Shown here piece by piece: positions 1 through 8,452 of a stretch of 11,298 nucleotides of DNA. The DNA comes from Lentisphaeria bacterium. GTDB lineage: Bacteria > Verrucomicrobiota > Lentisphaeria > Victivallales > UBA1829. Under the pieces are notes generated by a model. The model had not been told where the DNA came from. It saw only the letters and a list, made by a program, of their open reading frames with translations, and ran no database searches. Both the position numbers and the translations under genes were made by a program. The DNA lies in NCBI GenBank assembly GCA_003526375.1, contig DPDG01000037.1, positions 1-11,298 on the forward strand, read 5' to 3'. Numbering within the stretch: position 1 is the first letter of the stretch; each line of letters begins with the position of its first letter.

Positions 1-35
1 ACCAATAAAACTTGCACACGGCGTTCATTACAGTT

Positions 36-872
36 TTATTTTGAGACAACCGTTTCTTCGCCAATCTCAGCGATCCAGTCTCGTATATAGTCGATACCCT
101 GCAAGCCAATATCCGCGATACAATTCGAGCAGATAATGATGCCCTGCAACAAATCCTGTTTCAGATAATCCGCGTACAGATCGCACTGTTTTTTCATCAG
201 TTCGGGGGAAAGCGGACAGCCGTTGCCGTAGTCATAACCATAGCATCCCGCCAGATGTTTTTTGTCCGGACTCAGATCAAAAACACGGGAAAGATTGCCG
301 GAAAGATCATTCAAATGTTCCCCGTACCAGGTCCAGAAAGTAACGGCGTCGCATTCGGCAAGGTAATCCCGGTAATATTCCGACAGCGCGGATTCGTAGA
401 TCACAATCCACAATTCCATCGGATGCTCTGCGGAATGCAGACTTTTCCGGATTTCTCTGACTCGCTCCAACGGAAGACGCGCCTGTTTGTCGGTTGCGTT
501 CTGATCCGAAATCGGACGGAAGAAATCATCCAGAATTCCGCCTGTCAGTTTCGGATAATACTTTGAAAGTCTGAGCAGCTCCGCCAGATCATCCTGCACA
601 TTTCCGGAACGGTCGGAACCGCTGTCGCCCAGAACGGACCAGATGACTTGTCCGCAGCCGGAAAGTTTTTCCATTTCGCTGTCGAACGGCGGTTTCGGGG
701 AACCGTTCATGACCACGCGGCACATATTCCGTATTCCCAGAAAACGCGCCCCTTCCGCCGGATTCATCCGGTTGATTCCCGGCAGATTCCAGATATTTTC
801 CTTCCGGGGTCCAACCTGGTGATGACTCATCACATCCTGTCCCCACAGCCAGATTCTGTCTTTTATTTTCAT
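36..872 (-). CDS. Unknown 278-aa protein, last gene of the glycan operon; possible TIM-barrel enzyme
   Basis: I do not recognise the family. The protein has no signal peptide or membrane segment, so it is probably cytoplasmic. Its pattern suggests an alpha/beta barrel: short hydrophobic strands ending in acidic or aromatic residues, such as GGILDDFF (about 111-118), ELWIVIYES (153-161), AVTFWTWYGEH (176-186) and GIIICSN (244-250). Acidic residues at strand ends (D115, D116, E160, E185) would be candidate catalytic residues, but that is inference. The start is well supported: ATG overlaps the previous gene's stop as ATGA, and CGGAG lies 5 bases upstream, indicating translational coupling. It is the sixth and last gene of the operon visible here. 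The 35 bases after the stop show no terminator, so transcription may continue out of the window. A role in sugar processing is inferred from context only. Confidence 0.8.
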   Translation of the reverse strand: MKIKDRIWLWGQDVMSHHQVGPRKENIWNLPGINRMNPAEGARFLGIRNMCRVVMNGSPKPPFDSEMEKLSGCGQVIWSVLGDSGSDRSGNVQDDLAELLRLSKYYPKLTGGILDDFFRPISDQNATDKQARLPLERVREIRKSLHSAEHPMELWIVIYESALSEYYRDYLAECDAVTFWTWYGEHLNDLSGNLSRVFDLSPDKKHLAGCYGYDYGNGCPLSPELMKKQCDLYADYLKQDLLQGIIICSNCIADIGLQGIDYIRDWIAEIGEETVVSK

Positions 873-2881
873 GAATTCTCCGTTGTCAGAATTTTTACCG
901 AATACGGCTCAAGTGTTTCAGTGATCCGGTTTCCGACAGACGCAAGGGAACATTCCTGCGGAAATACTTCCCGGACCGATGAGACCGGCTCGCGAAAAAG
1001 AATACCGCCCTGCCAGCTTTCACCTGTTGAATTGAACAGGGCAAGGGTCAGTCCGCCGTTCTCCTTGCGGTTGACTGCAATTTCCAGAATGCCCCGGCTG
1101 TCAAATTCAACGGGCAAATGTTTTTTCACTTCGTTCTGCAGAATGTGCGACCACACACCGAGCAGGGCGCTGCCGGAAACATCCTGTCCAAGCGGAACCG
1201 TGCAGAGAAGAACCTTCCCGCTGCCGTAAGGTATTTCCGCAACGACCGGAATATTTCTGGAATTGACTGCAAGAATTTTTGTTTCGGAAGGAAATTTCAT
1301 CCGTGTGAAACCATACCGGAGTCCGTCGGAGAAAAAGGAGCCGTCTGTCAGTGCAAGCCGGTCATAATCCCAGTCGGAGCCGAGCGGCTTCTCTTTCTGA
1401 ATGCCCAGCTTCTGTTCCATTTCCGGAGTCAGCTTCTCCATGCCGACAGCCAGAGTGCCGCCCTGCGCCACGTACTCATCCAGCACGGAATCCGGCAGAA
1501 CCGCTGCTCCTGCGGGGATCAGCACCTTGTATTCCCGCAATACTTCGGGGGGCGCCGTATCCCACACCACATCAATCGAATCTCCGGCAGGAGTCGGGGT
1601 GAGGACGCCCTTTTCCAGATACCGCATATCGGTTTTCTTTTTCAGCAGCTTCAGATATTCCTGACGGGTGGAGTAGCCGCATTCCGGATGCCGGACATGT
1701 TCCGTATGGGCGGAAACTTCCCGCTGTCCGGGGAAGAAGGCGTCCAATACACAGCTGATGTTCAGATCCGTGTTTGTGCAGGGGAGACAGTTGCCCCACA
1801 CATACGGACGCATGAGAGATACTCCGTATTCCTGTTCATAGCCGTTGTAATAGTCCAGCATGACCGCGCCGGGAACGACCGGTTCGCCCCGGTCGATGCC
1901 GCTGCGGAGAGTGAATCCGGCAAATTTCTTTGCCGCTTCCCCCAGTGCGGAAAGCCCGAACGAGCCGTCTTTCTGAAAGACCCAGTGCGTATAATCGCTT
2001 CCTTCACAGAGCAGATAATCCGCGCCGCCCATCCATGCGGACATCCAGCAGCGCAGAGTCATGCTTTCTGTGAAACCGCCGAGACGGGTTCCGTTTTCAT
2101 CATACCAGCAGCATTGGTTGTAATTCGGCTGATGCGTGGAGAAATCAATCCCCCACCGGGCTTTCCGTCCGAACTGTTTCCAGGCTCCGCGCAGATACGC
2201 CAGGGAAACCTGCATGTTCAGCGATGTTCCGAGTCCGCGTTCAATTTCGATATGCGGAAATCCCCACTCGAAGAAATACGGAATGGCGAAAAGACACGCC
2301 CCGTGCATCATGAGATTCACCTGTTCCGGAGACAGTCCGCGCTTTTTCAGATGTCTGTACAGCGTATCCGGATCGCAGGAACCGACTTTTGTATGGAAAC
2401 AGTTGTATTTGAAGAATTCGTAAGCCTCTTTCCGGGTTCGGAAACAGTGATCTTTCGGCCAGGGATGGGATGAGTCGATTTCTCCGACGGCGCAGAGCAT
2501 TACTCTGCCGGGATGCGCCAGTGCAAAATCAATGGCGGCATTGCAGTAGTGTTCCGCAAAATCTTCATAAGAGAGCTGCAGTTCCGCATTTTCCGGACGC
2601 TTGTAATCCGTAGTGCCGCGCAGCATATCGATCTGAATCCGCTGCTGATCCGGATCGAGCGCTTTCAGTTTGAAATCGCGCGGCCAGAAATCGCCGCCGA
2701 TCCGGAATGCGGAAAACAGACCTTCCTCCTTGGATCGTTCAAAGATCCCGCGCATGGGGTAGGGGACGGGATATCCGTCCGGTTCCGGCATGGGGTAATC
2801 TCCGTTTTGAGACAACATATGTTTTTCATAATAATAATCGGACATCTGCCAGATTTCACCGAAAATATCAAACTTCTTCAT
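869..2881 (-). CDS. Glycoside-hydrolase-like protein, unsignalled (TIM barrel plus GATase-like domain)
   Basis: This 670-residue protein has no signal peptide and is probably cytoplasmic. Residues about 1-330 look like a catalytic barrel, with aromatic and acidic clusters such as AVGEIDSSHPW (131-141), PHIEIERGLG (209-218) and ADYLLCEGSD (287-296). E134, E212/E214 and E293 are candidate acid/base or nucleophile residues. Around 450-480 it has YKVLIPAGAAVLPDSVLDEY followed by VAQGGTLAVG, which resembles the glutamine-amidotransferase-like (trimerisation) domain of GH42-type beta-galactosidases. The end (about 590-670) looks like a small beta-sandwich. The exact GH family is not assignable by eye. 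The reading frame stays open upstream to 3136, but that part overlaps the esterase gene in another frame and does not resemble protein-family sequence. ATG at 2881 (MKKFDIFG) has GAGG 11 bases upstream, lies 13 bases after the esterase stop, and is the better start. Its stop overlaps the next gene as ATGA. Confidence 0.85.
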   Translation of the reverse strand: MKKFDIFGEIWQMSDYYYEKHMLSQNGDYPMPEPDGYPVPYPMRGIFERSKEEGLFSAFRIGGDFWPRDFKLKALDPDQQRIQIDMLRGTTDYKRPENAELQLSYEDFAEHYCNAAIDFALAHPGRVMLCAVGEIDSSHPWPKDHCFRTRKEAYEFFKYNCFHTKVGSCDPDTLYRHLKKRGLSPEQVNLMMHGACLFAIPYFFEWGFPHIEIERGLGTSLNMQVSLAYLRGAWKQFGRKARWGIDFSTHQPNYNQCCWYDENGTRLGGFTESMTLRCWMSAWMGGADYLLCEGSDYTHWVFQKDGSFGLSALGEAAKKFAGFTLRSGIDRGEPVVPGAVMLDYYNGYEQEYGVSLMRPYVWGNCLPCTNTDLNISCVLDAFFPGQREVSAHTEHVRHPECGYSTRQEYLKLLKKKTDMRYLEKGVLTPTPAGDSIDVVWDTAPPEVLREYKVLIPAGAAVLPDSVLDEYVAQGGTLAVGMEKLTPEMEQKLGIQKEKPLGSDWDYDRLALTDGSFFSDGLRYGFTRMKFPSETKILAVNSRNIPVVAEIPYGSGKVLLCTVPLGQDVSGSALLGVWSHILQNEVKKHLPVEFDSRGILEIAVNRKENGGLTLALFNSTGESWQGGILFREPVSSVREVFPQECSLASVGNRITETLEPYSVKILTTENS

Positions 2882-2894
2882 CTTCCGTAAATCC

Positions 2895-3608
2895 TCAGTT
2901 CGAATATTTGTATCCCTTGAGAAAAGACACATGCGGGGCAACTGTGCGCATCCATTCTCTTGCAAGGATTTCGCTCCCGGCAAAGGTAACATGCACTCCG
3001 TCCCAGCTCCAGTATTCGGCTGGATCTTTTCTCCGTATGGCGCGCTCCAATGCTCCGGGGAAGTCGACAAGCACCGCATTGAATTCCGCGGCAAGTTTAC
3101 GGATAATTCCCGCCCGCTTCTGAACCATCGCGACAATCATGGCGTTTTCTTCTTCCGTAAAACTGGCAGACGGAAACCGGAACGGCAGACACAGCACCAA
3201 CAGTAATTCGGGGTTCTGCTCTTTGGCTTCGCCGATTATTTTCCGAAGGGTTTCTTCATAAACTTCCGGACTCTGGCGATTGCCGCAATCCGGCTTGTTG
3301 TCCCATGGACGCGGAATACCGCAGGCTTGTCTGCTTCCGTTTACTCCGATCAGGATGCTCAGTACATCCGGATGCAAATTCAACGTGTCTTCCTGCCAGC
3401 GGGCCGCCATTTCCACATGGGAATCCCCCCCGACGCCGCGATTGATAAACTCCAGCCCCAATTCCGGGAAATCTGCAGCCAGACGACTTCCAATCAGGAA
3501 AGCATAACTGTGTCCCAGAATATGATTCGGGTCTTCCGTCCTTCCTCTCCCCCCGTCTGTGATGGAGTCTCCCTGAAATAAAAAACGCTTTACGGAACTC
3601 ATTGTCAT
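2895..3608 (-). CDS. SGNH/GDSL-family hydrolase (probable carbohydrate esterase)
   Basis: The 237-residue product carries the SGNH blocks in order: FLFQGDSITDGG with nucleophile Ser15, RGVGGDSH supplying the block II glycine (about 58-64), IGVNGS with the block III asparagine (Asn90), and WDGVHVT with the catalytic Asp203 and His206. The family removes acyl groups such as acetyl from sugars or lipids. In this operon a sugar de-acylase is the natural guess, but the substrate cannot be read from sequence. There is no signal peptide, so it should act in the cytoplasm, perhaps on imported oligosaccharides. A longer start at 3638 (MKKQEIEGDS) would overlap the upstream gene by 20 bases. I prefer ATG at 3608 because GAGGGAG sits 5 bases before it; a third ATG at 3602 is also possible. 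The stop codon is part of the ribosome binding region of the following gene. Confidence 0.92.
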   Translation of the reverse strand: MTMSSVKRFLFQGDSITDGGRGRTEDPNHILGHSYAFLIGSRLAADFPELGLEFINRGVGGDSHVEMAARWQEDTLNLHPDVLSILIGVNGSRQACGIPRPWDNKPDCGNRQSPEVYEETLRKIIGEAKEQNPELLLVLCLPFRFPSASFTEEENAMIVAMVQKRAGIIRKLAAEFNAVLVDFPGALERAIRRKDPAEYWSWDGVHVTFAGSEILAREWMRTVAPHVSFLKGYKYSN

Positions 3609-3613
3609 CGAAT

Positions 3614-3620
3614 CTCCCTC
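3614..3620 (-). promoter_or_regulatory. Ribosome binding site GAGGGAG for the SGNH hydrolase
   Basis: The sequence reads GAGGGAG, then ATTCG, then ATG on the minus strand. It overlaps the TGA stop of the upstream secreted-protein gene. Its spacing supports the start at 3608 rather than the in-frame ATG at 3638, which lies upstream of it. Confidence 0.7.
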
Positions 3621-4578
3621 AATTTCCTGCTTTTTCAATTTCTCCCGCAGTCACTTTCAGGGAGCCTTGATCCGTAATATCCTCATAGCAGATATTGGCA
3701 ATCCATGCCTTGCCGTTTTTGACTGTAATGTTGATGAATGCAAGCTCCGTATATTTCAGCAGTTTTTTGTTGCCGAAAGAATGCTGTTTCGTCTTTTTGT
3801 CAAGGTAAATAAAGGTGGATTCCGATATGTTGTTCCATTTGCCTTTTGCCATTGCGGCCATCTGCATTTTATAGTTGTCGACGCCAAGTTCGCGGGCGAG
3901 ATATTCATGAATGGTTTTGCCGCGGTACCAGACCGTGACATGAACCCGGTCGGCATCATATTTTCCCTCAAAGGACAATTTATACTGATGATCCGGTTTC
4001 ACTTTTACATGGACAACCGCATTTGCCGTCAGCTCCAATGCTTTTTTGTTGTCGACAGTTACAACTTTCATCTGGTCTTTGTTCTGATCGGACCATTTGT
4101 CCTTGATGCCATATCCTTTGCTGGACATTGCCCATCCTTCCGGATGACCTGCGTTATCAAGCGAAGTGAAACCGGCTCCGGGAATCAGATTCATTCCGGG
4201 AAAATATTCCGGAAAATCCACAGCCGCCGGTCCTGCCGGTTTTGCCGTATCGGAGAAATAAAGACAGTAAGTCCGTTTTTCCAGCATTTTCAGGTCTTCG
4301 GGCTTCCAGCCGACAAAATAATTTCCGGCAGTATCTTTCTTGAGCTGGCACGGAATCTCTTTCCCGTCGGCGCGGATCAGTCGTGCTGAATTCAAGTCGA
4401 TCTTTGCCGAAGGACCTGCGATTTTTGCGGATGCCAGCATTCCTTTTGCGGGGTTCATCCCTGCGTTCAGGGTCAGTGGCACTCTGGATTCCCATTCTTT
4501 GTTCCACCATTGATCCTGTGCGGAAAGTCCGGTTGCGGCAAACAGCACCGCGCAGATGCACATTGACATTCTTTTCAT
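3619..4578 (-). CDS. Secreted protein with DUF2341-like N-terminus and a sugar-binding-like beta-sandwich
   Basis: The 319-residue protein begins with a clear Sec signal peptide: MKR, a hydrophobic core, then a likely cut after LSA at about residue 20 (LSA-QD). The mature start WWNKEWESRVPLTL is reminiscent of DUF2341 domains, which often precede carbohydrate-associated modules. The region to about residue 115 fits that domain and includes YCLYFSDTAKPAG. From about 130 to 305 the sequence looks like a jelly-roll carbohydrate-binding module: it begins with a PGAGFTSLDNAGHPEGW-like motif and is rich in alternating beta strands. No catalytic motif is seen, so a binding or accessory role for the large preceding enzyme is inferred. 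The start is supported by CTGGAG 8 bases upstream and by an ATGA overlap with the preceding gene, which implies coupled translation. Confidence 0.85.
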   Translation of the reverse strand: MKRMSMCICAVLFAATGLSAQDQWWNKEWESRVPLTLNAGMNPAKGMLASAKIAGPSAKIDLNSARLIRADGKEIPCQLKKDTAGNYFVGWKPEDLKMLEKRTYCLYFSDTAKPAGPAAVDFPEYFPGMNLIPGAGFTSLDNAGHPEGWAMSSKGYGIKDKWSDQNKDQMKVVTVDNKKALELTANAVVHVKVKPDHQYKLSFEGKYDADRVHVTVWYRGKTIHEYLARELGVDNYKMQMAAMAKGKWNNISESTFIYLDKKTKQHSFGNKKLLKYTELAFINITVKNGKAWIANICYEDITDQGSLKVTAGEIEKAGN

Positions 4579-7538
4579 TTGTGTTTCTCCAGTTTTTTCA
4601 ATTTGATGATTTGTTCCGTCACGATTTCCCGCAGCCTGTTGAACACTTCCGGCTGCCAGTAACCGCTATGGTAATAATACTTGATGCTTGGTTTTGTGGA
4701 TTCGCGGATTGTGCCAAGCAGTTGTTTTGCTTCTTCCGCGGCTGCCTTCCGGGCAGAATCCGAACTTTTTTCCGCTGCCGAAATCATATCTTTCAACGTT
4801 TCAGCATAACGCAGATCCCATTGTCCGACTGTTCCCATCAATGTGCAGAGCTTCGGCATATAATGATAACCGCCGACTCCGCGCTGCTGGATCATCGTCC
4901 AGATTCCATCCCGGAATCCGCTTTCTCCAATTCCGATATAAAGTACCCACGGCGCCAGCCCGTTGAGTTTCACCGTGGCGGGAATCCAGCCGCACTGCAT
5001 GCGTCCGCTGTTCATGTCGTTGGGTTCCAGAAGATACTGATTCGTATAGCTGTAAACTTTCGGATAGGAGCGGTAAACATTGAAGTCGTCCACTTCAAAA
5101 ACAATCGGAGCATCCAGCGCTTTTCCGATCCGGGCAATGCTGCGGTCGGACTCCGCGGCAGAGGTTTTGAGTTCCGGATAAAGCTTCTTGACTTCGCGGT
5201 TCAAACGAATCTGTTCCGACCAATAGGGATCCCCCTTGCAGTGCGCCTCATCCATTGCTACGAAAACCAGTTCCGGAAATCCTTCCTCCCTGTGCATTTT
5301 CAGCAGGCGGCCTGCGGTATTCAGCATGGTTTTCATCACATCATCCGGAATCCGGCTGATTTTATGATTTCGCAGAGGGATATCAACTTTTTCAATGGGG
5401 AGATAGACATAAATCAGGAAGGGACCTTTCAGACCGTTTTTCTGATAGAGCCGAATCCGGTTTTTCAGCTCTGTCCAGGATTTTTCACCGCGGAACGGAT
5501 CCAGATAAAAGACGTGCATGTGCATCTCATATTTCAGACAGAGTGCCGCCAGCTGATCTTCATAGATGCGTCCCGGACGATTGTAGCCCAGCGGATTATA
5601 ACCGCCGAACGCAAAATCCGGTTCTTTCACCCGAAACGGGAGAACCTCAAGTTCAATCGGGTAACTCTGTTTCACATTTTTCGCCGTGATCATGAGACTT
5701 CCGCGGAGTTTCCCCGGTTTTGCGTCCTGGGGAATCCGTCCGGTCAGCCAGATCCAGCGGTTTTCTCCTGCGTTGAAATCATGGTCCGTGTTGTCGTATT
5801 TGTCATTGAACAGCGGAGCCATCGTATACTTCCCTCCTCCGAGAAGTTTGCTGATGTAACGGCTCTCCTCCACGTCGAGCGGAAGTCCTTTCACTGAAAT
5901 CTGCACATCTTCCAGATCCTCCAGCGGAAGCATTCCGAAATTGAGGAACACCGGCTCTCCGGCAACCGCTTTCACGGTCAGTTTTTCCAGCAGTTCCCCC
6001 GGCTTCGGACGGCTTTCCGGATAGAGCTGACTTCCAAACGGACGGGAAAACAGAGCATAACCGCGTTTCTTCCAGAATTCCGGAAAGCTTTTCGGTTCCG
6101 GGTCCTTGTATTCCACCCGCTGATAATTTCCGAGAATTTCCGGTCTGCAATGAGTAATTTCCAGTTCATCAACAGCGATCTGTTTTGCGGCGGTTTTCCG
6201 GTCGGCGGCAGGCGTTGCCACGATGGAGTTGATCAGCCAGCCCGGACGATAAAACTTTACAGCTTCGCCCGCAGAAAGGGGAAGCGAGCCGGGATTATCG
6301 TTCAAGACTTCCGGGTCGCCGCGGAACGTCAGCAGAAACTTTCCGTCAGTTATGGTCACAGGGAAATCATATTTCAGATAGAGCTCATGCCCGACATCAA
6401 ACCGTTTGATTTCTTTTCCCTGTGCAAAGACCGTAAAACGTCTGCGATGCGGCGCAGTTTCCCGGGAAATCAGCCCCGAAAGAATATGAATTTTATAGCG
6501 TCCGTTCGGAAGATCAACCCGGAACGTATGATCTTCGAAAGTTTCCGCATACAAATACGTATCGGCAAGCGGAGAGATCGCTTTGGACTCAAAACGTTTT
6601 GCATGCGCCGAATTTTCCCGGATGAACTCCTGCAAAGATCCTTTTTTGATTCCTGCGGCATCAAGCCATCCGGCACCGTTCTCCGCGGTATAACTTTGAA
6701 AAAGCGGACGGTAATTCGGGGTGGCGGCATCTGCGGAAAAGGCATATTTATGCGTATAAACAGGAGCTTTGAATTTTCCGATCACGGTCTGCCGTTCCTC
6801 TTGAAATCTCTGCAGCGCGGAAGCATATTGCTTTTCATGCAGGATTGTCTTTTCCTGAGAATTTAGCCTCACGATCCCGTTCCGGTCATAGTCGCGCAGA
6901 CCGTTTCCCTTGCACCATGCGCTAAAACTGTAAGGAGTGCGCCGCTGCCGTCCGAAATTGACACGGCTCCCGTCTCCCAAAAAATTCTGAACCAGCTCCA
7001 AGGGGATTGCGGCAGTCAAGTTCCAGCCATCCGCTTTCAACTGGACACCAATCCGGAGGTTTTCTTTCGGCAATTCTTCGGAACGATAGTTTCCCGGCAT
7101 TTCCGGAATGTCGATTTCTCTGGTAAAATAGACTTTCCCCGCGCAGTCGACAGCCAGATGAAGCCACTCTTTTTTCACATCTTTTTTCCATAGCAGGAAT
7201 TCAGCCACGTCGTTCTGCCAAATGGAAAATTTACCACGCCCCGCAAGATTGCCGCCCTGCGGTTCCGACATTTTCATTCCGAGGTAAAGATATTTGCTGT
7301 CATAAGCCAAAGCAACTTCAGTTTTGACCGGCGCTTCCACCCAGAGCGAATCCAGGACAATGAAGTTTCCGCTCCAAGGCAGAAGTTGCCAGCCGGCACT
7401 GTCCGCTTTGCCGTCTGCCGGCAGGGGCTGTTTGATTTCCGGACAATAAATTTCACGATTTACGCGGAGCTGCTCCAGAGAGTCGCTTCCTTGAAGCGAA
7501 AGAGCACCCAAAAAAATCAACAACAGTTTTTTCAGCAT
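4575..7538 (-). CDS. Large secreted glycoside-hydrolase-like protein (CBM9-like, malectin-like and GH123/DUF4091-like regions)
   Basis: This 987-residue protein has a signal peptide (MLKKLLLIFLGALSLQGS). Residues about 32-225 resemble a CBM9-type carbohydrate-binding domain: DGKADSAGW, then ALAYDSKYLYLGMKM, then WQNDVAEFLL. Residues about 264-462 look like a malectin-like or galactose-binding beta-sandwich (YAETFEDHTFRVDLPNGRYK). Residues about 515-637 form another beta-sandwich (GRIPQDAKPGKLRGSLMITA), as found before the barrel in GH123/DUF4091-type enzymes. Residues about 640-905 look like a TIM barrel with FVAMDEAH, where Asp763-Glu764 match the adjacent Asp-Glu pair used by GH123 beta-N-acetylgalactosaminidases for substrate-assisted catalysis. 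A charged helix closes the protein. The GH123-like assignment is my inference, and the substrate may not be N-acetylgalactosamine. AAGGAAG lies 6 bases before the ATG, 17 bases after the prepilin stop. Confidence 0.85.
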   Translation of the reverse strand: MLKKLLLIFLGALSLQGSDSLEQLRVNREIYCPEIKQPLPADGKADSAGWQLLPWSGNFIVLDSLWVEAPVKTEVALAYDSKYLYLGMKMSEPQGGNLAGRGKFSIWQNDVAEFLLWKKDVKKEWLHLAVDCAGKVYFTREIDIPEMPGNYRSEELPKENLRIGVQLKADGWNLTAAIPLELVQNFLGDGSRVNFGRQRRTPYSFSAWCKGNGLRDYDRNGIVRLNSQEKTILHEKQYASALQRFQEERQTVIGKFKAPVYTHKYAFSADAATPNYRPLFQSYTAENGAGWLDAAGIKKGSLQEFIRENSAHAKRFESKAISPLADTYLYAETFEDHTFRVDLPNGRYKIHILSGLISRETAPHRRRFTVFAQGKEIKRFDVGHELYLKYDFPVTITDGKFLLTFRGDPEVLNDNPGSLPLSAGEAVKFYRPGWLINSIVATPAADRKTAAKQIAVDELEITHCRPEILGNYQRVEYKDPEPKSFPEFWKKRGYALFSRPFGSQLYPESRPKPGELLEKLTVKAVAGEPVFLNFGMLPLEDLEDVQISVKGLPLDVEESRYISKLLGGGKYTMAPLFNDKYDNTDHDFNAGENRWIWLTGRIPQDAKPGKLRGSLMITAKNVKQSYPIELEVLPFRVKEPDFAFGGYNPLGYNRPGRIYEDQLAALCLKYEMHMHVFYLDPFRGEKSWTELKNRIRLYQKNGLKGPFLIYVYLPIEKVDIPLRNHKISRIPDDVMKTMLNTAGRLLKMHREEGFPELVFVAMDEAHCKGDPYWSEQIRLNREVKKLYPELKTSAAESDRSIARIGKALDAPIVFEVDDFNVYRSYPKVYSYTNQYLLEPNDMNSGRMQCGWIPATVKLNGLAPWVLYIGIGESGFRDGIWTMIQQRGVGGYHYMPKLCTLMGTVGQWDLRYAETLKDMISAAEKSSDSARKAAAEEAKQLLGTIRESTKPSIKYYYHSGYWQPEVFNRLREIVTEQIIKLKKLEKHK

Positions 7539-7555
7539 GATTTTCTTCCTTATTT

Positions 7556-8398
7556 TTAATCATATTTTGTGTTACTGTGCCAGAAGTTCTTTTCGCCGGG
7601 GCAGGAACTGATCCACGGCTTCCAGAATTTGCAGAAGACATCCCAGTTGAGCAGAGGAACTTCCCGGGCGGTCCTGACAGCGACGTGTCCGTCGAAAAAA
7701 AGTATATTGGCGCTCTTGGAAGAATTAGCGATCGCTTCGTCAATCACTTCACCTTCCCTGTAATTTCCGCCATGCGGAAAAACATAATAAGTGTCCGAAC
7801 GACCGCAAAGACCACCATTGTTGGCTTCGCTGATATTCATAGAGGAACTCGGCTGCGGTATGGAAGACAGTTTTCCGGGCGGATAATCATGCCCTACGTC
7901 GATCATGCATTTTGTTCCCCTTAACAGTTGAGGATTGAGCCCGTAACTGTGTTTGAAATTACTATCTGCCGTATTTCTTGCCGGACATGCCATTTTATTC
8001 CCCCTGCCGCCAATATTCTGAGGCAGATTCACATTTTTTCCATAATAGGATGTTAAAAATCCGTTATGAATGCCATTCGCGGGATCGGCGGAACCGGAAC
8101 GCAGGGAAAACCAATTATAGAGAGAGTTGCCTGCCGTAGTGCCGCTTCGCCAGATGCAGACATATTCCTGATTGTCGTCTGCATACATGACCAGCATTTT
8201 TCCCAGCTGGTTATGATTGCTCCCGCAGGAAATTCGGCGTGCAACCGAACGGGCTTTCCCTAAAGCAGGAAGCAGCATGGCGGCTAAGATGGCAATGATT
8301 GAAATCACGATCAGGAGTTCTATCAAGGTGAAACAACGCCCTGACACGATGATTGGCGTTCCGAAGCCGAAGCGTAACATTCCCTTTCTGCAAAACAT
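7556..8398 (-). CDS. Prepilin-like (type II pseudopilin) surface protein, first gene of the operon
   Basis: The 280-residue protein has a prepilin N-terminus: a basic leader (about 1-22), then FTLIELLIVISIIAILAAMLLPAL (23-46) with the essential Glu at +5 (E27). This is followed by the usual coiled helix LGKARSVARRISC. The C-terminal part has FPHGG (207-211) and NILFFDGHVAV (231-241), the histidine plus DGHV signature of DUF1559-like pseudopilins that are amplified in Lentisphaerae and Planctomycetes. The protein would be processed by a prepilin peptidase and sit in the envelope. Its role in glycan operons is not established. The residue before the expected cut site is Cys22 rather than the Gly of classical prepilins. 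GGAG lies 8 bases upstream of the chosen ATG. It is the promoter-proximal gene, directly behind the LacI-type operator. Confidence 0.9.
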   Translation of the reverse strand: MFCRKGMLRFGFGTPIIVSGRCFTLIELLIVISIIAILAAMLLPALGKARSVARRISCGSNHNQLGKMLVMYADDNQEYVCIWRSGTTAGNSLYNWFSLRSGSADPANGIHNGFLTSYYGKNVNLPQNIGGRGNKMACPARNTADSNFKHSYGLNPQLLRGTKCMIDVGHDYPPGKLSSIPQPSSSMNISEANNGGLCGRSDTYYVFPHGGNYREGEVIDEAIANSSKSANILFFDGHVAVRTAREVPLLNWDVFCKFWKPWISSCPGEKNFWHSNTKYD

Positions 8399-8431
8399 TT
8401 TCGCTGCTCCTTATCTCTTTGATTAATAATA

Positions 8432-8447
8432 ATGTTTTCGAAAACAT
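8432..8447. promoter_or_regulatory. LacI-family operator, perfect 16-base palindrome
   Basis: ATGTTTTCGAAAACAT is a perfect palindrome centred on CG. It fits the general LacI/GalR operator form TGnnnnCGnnnnCA. It lies 6 bases after the -10 hexamer of the operon promoter, over the expected transcription start, and 49 bases upstream of the prepilin gene. A LacI-type regulator is encoded immediately upstream. Repression by blocking initiation, relieved by a sugar ligand, is the expected mechanism. Confidence 0.85.
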
Positions 8448-8452
8448 AGATA

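Noticed and set aside
1118..2473. Long plus-strand open frame of 451 codons, and a similar one at 4383-5897
   Set aside because: Both lie antisense to clearly real genes with family motifs, signal peptides and ribosome binding sites. Their translations are low-complexity and show no recognisable motif.
2882..3136. N-terminal extension of the 670-residue GH-like protein (open frame back to 3136)
   Set aside because: It lies entirely over the SGNH hydrolase gene in another frame. The extension has no domain-like character, and a good start with a ribosome binding site exists at 2881.
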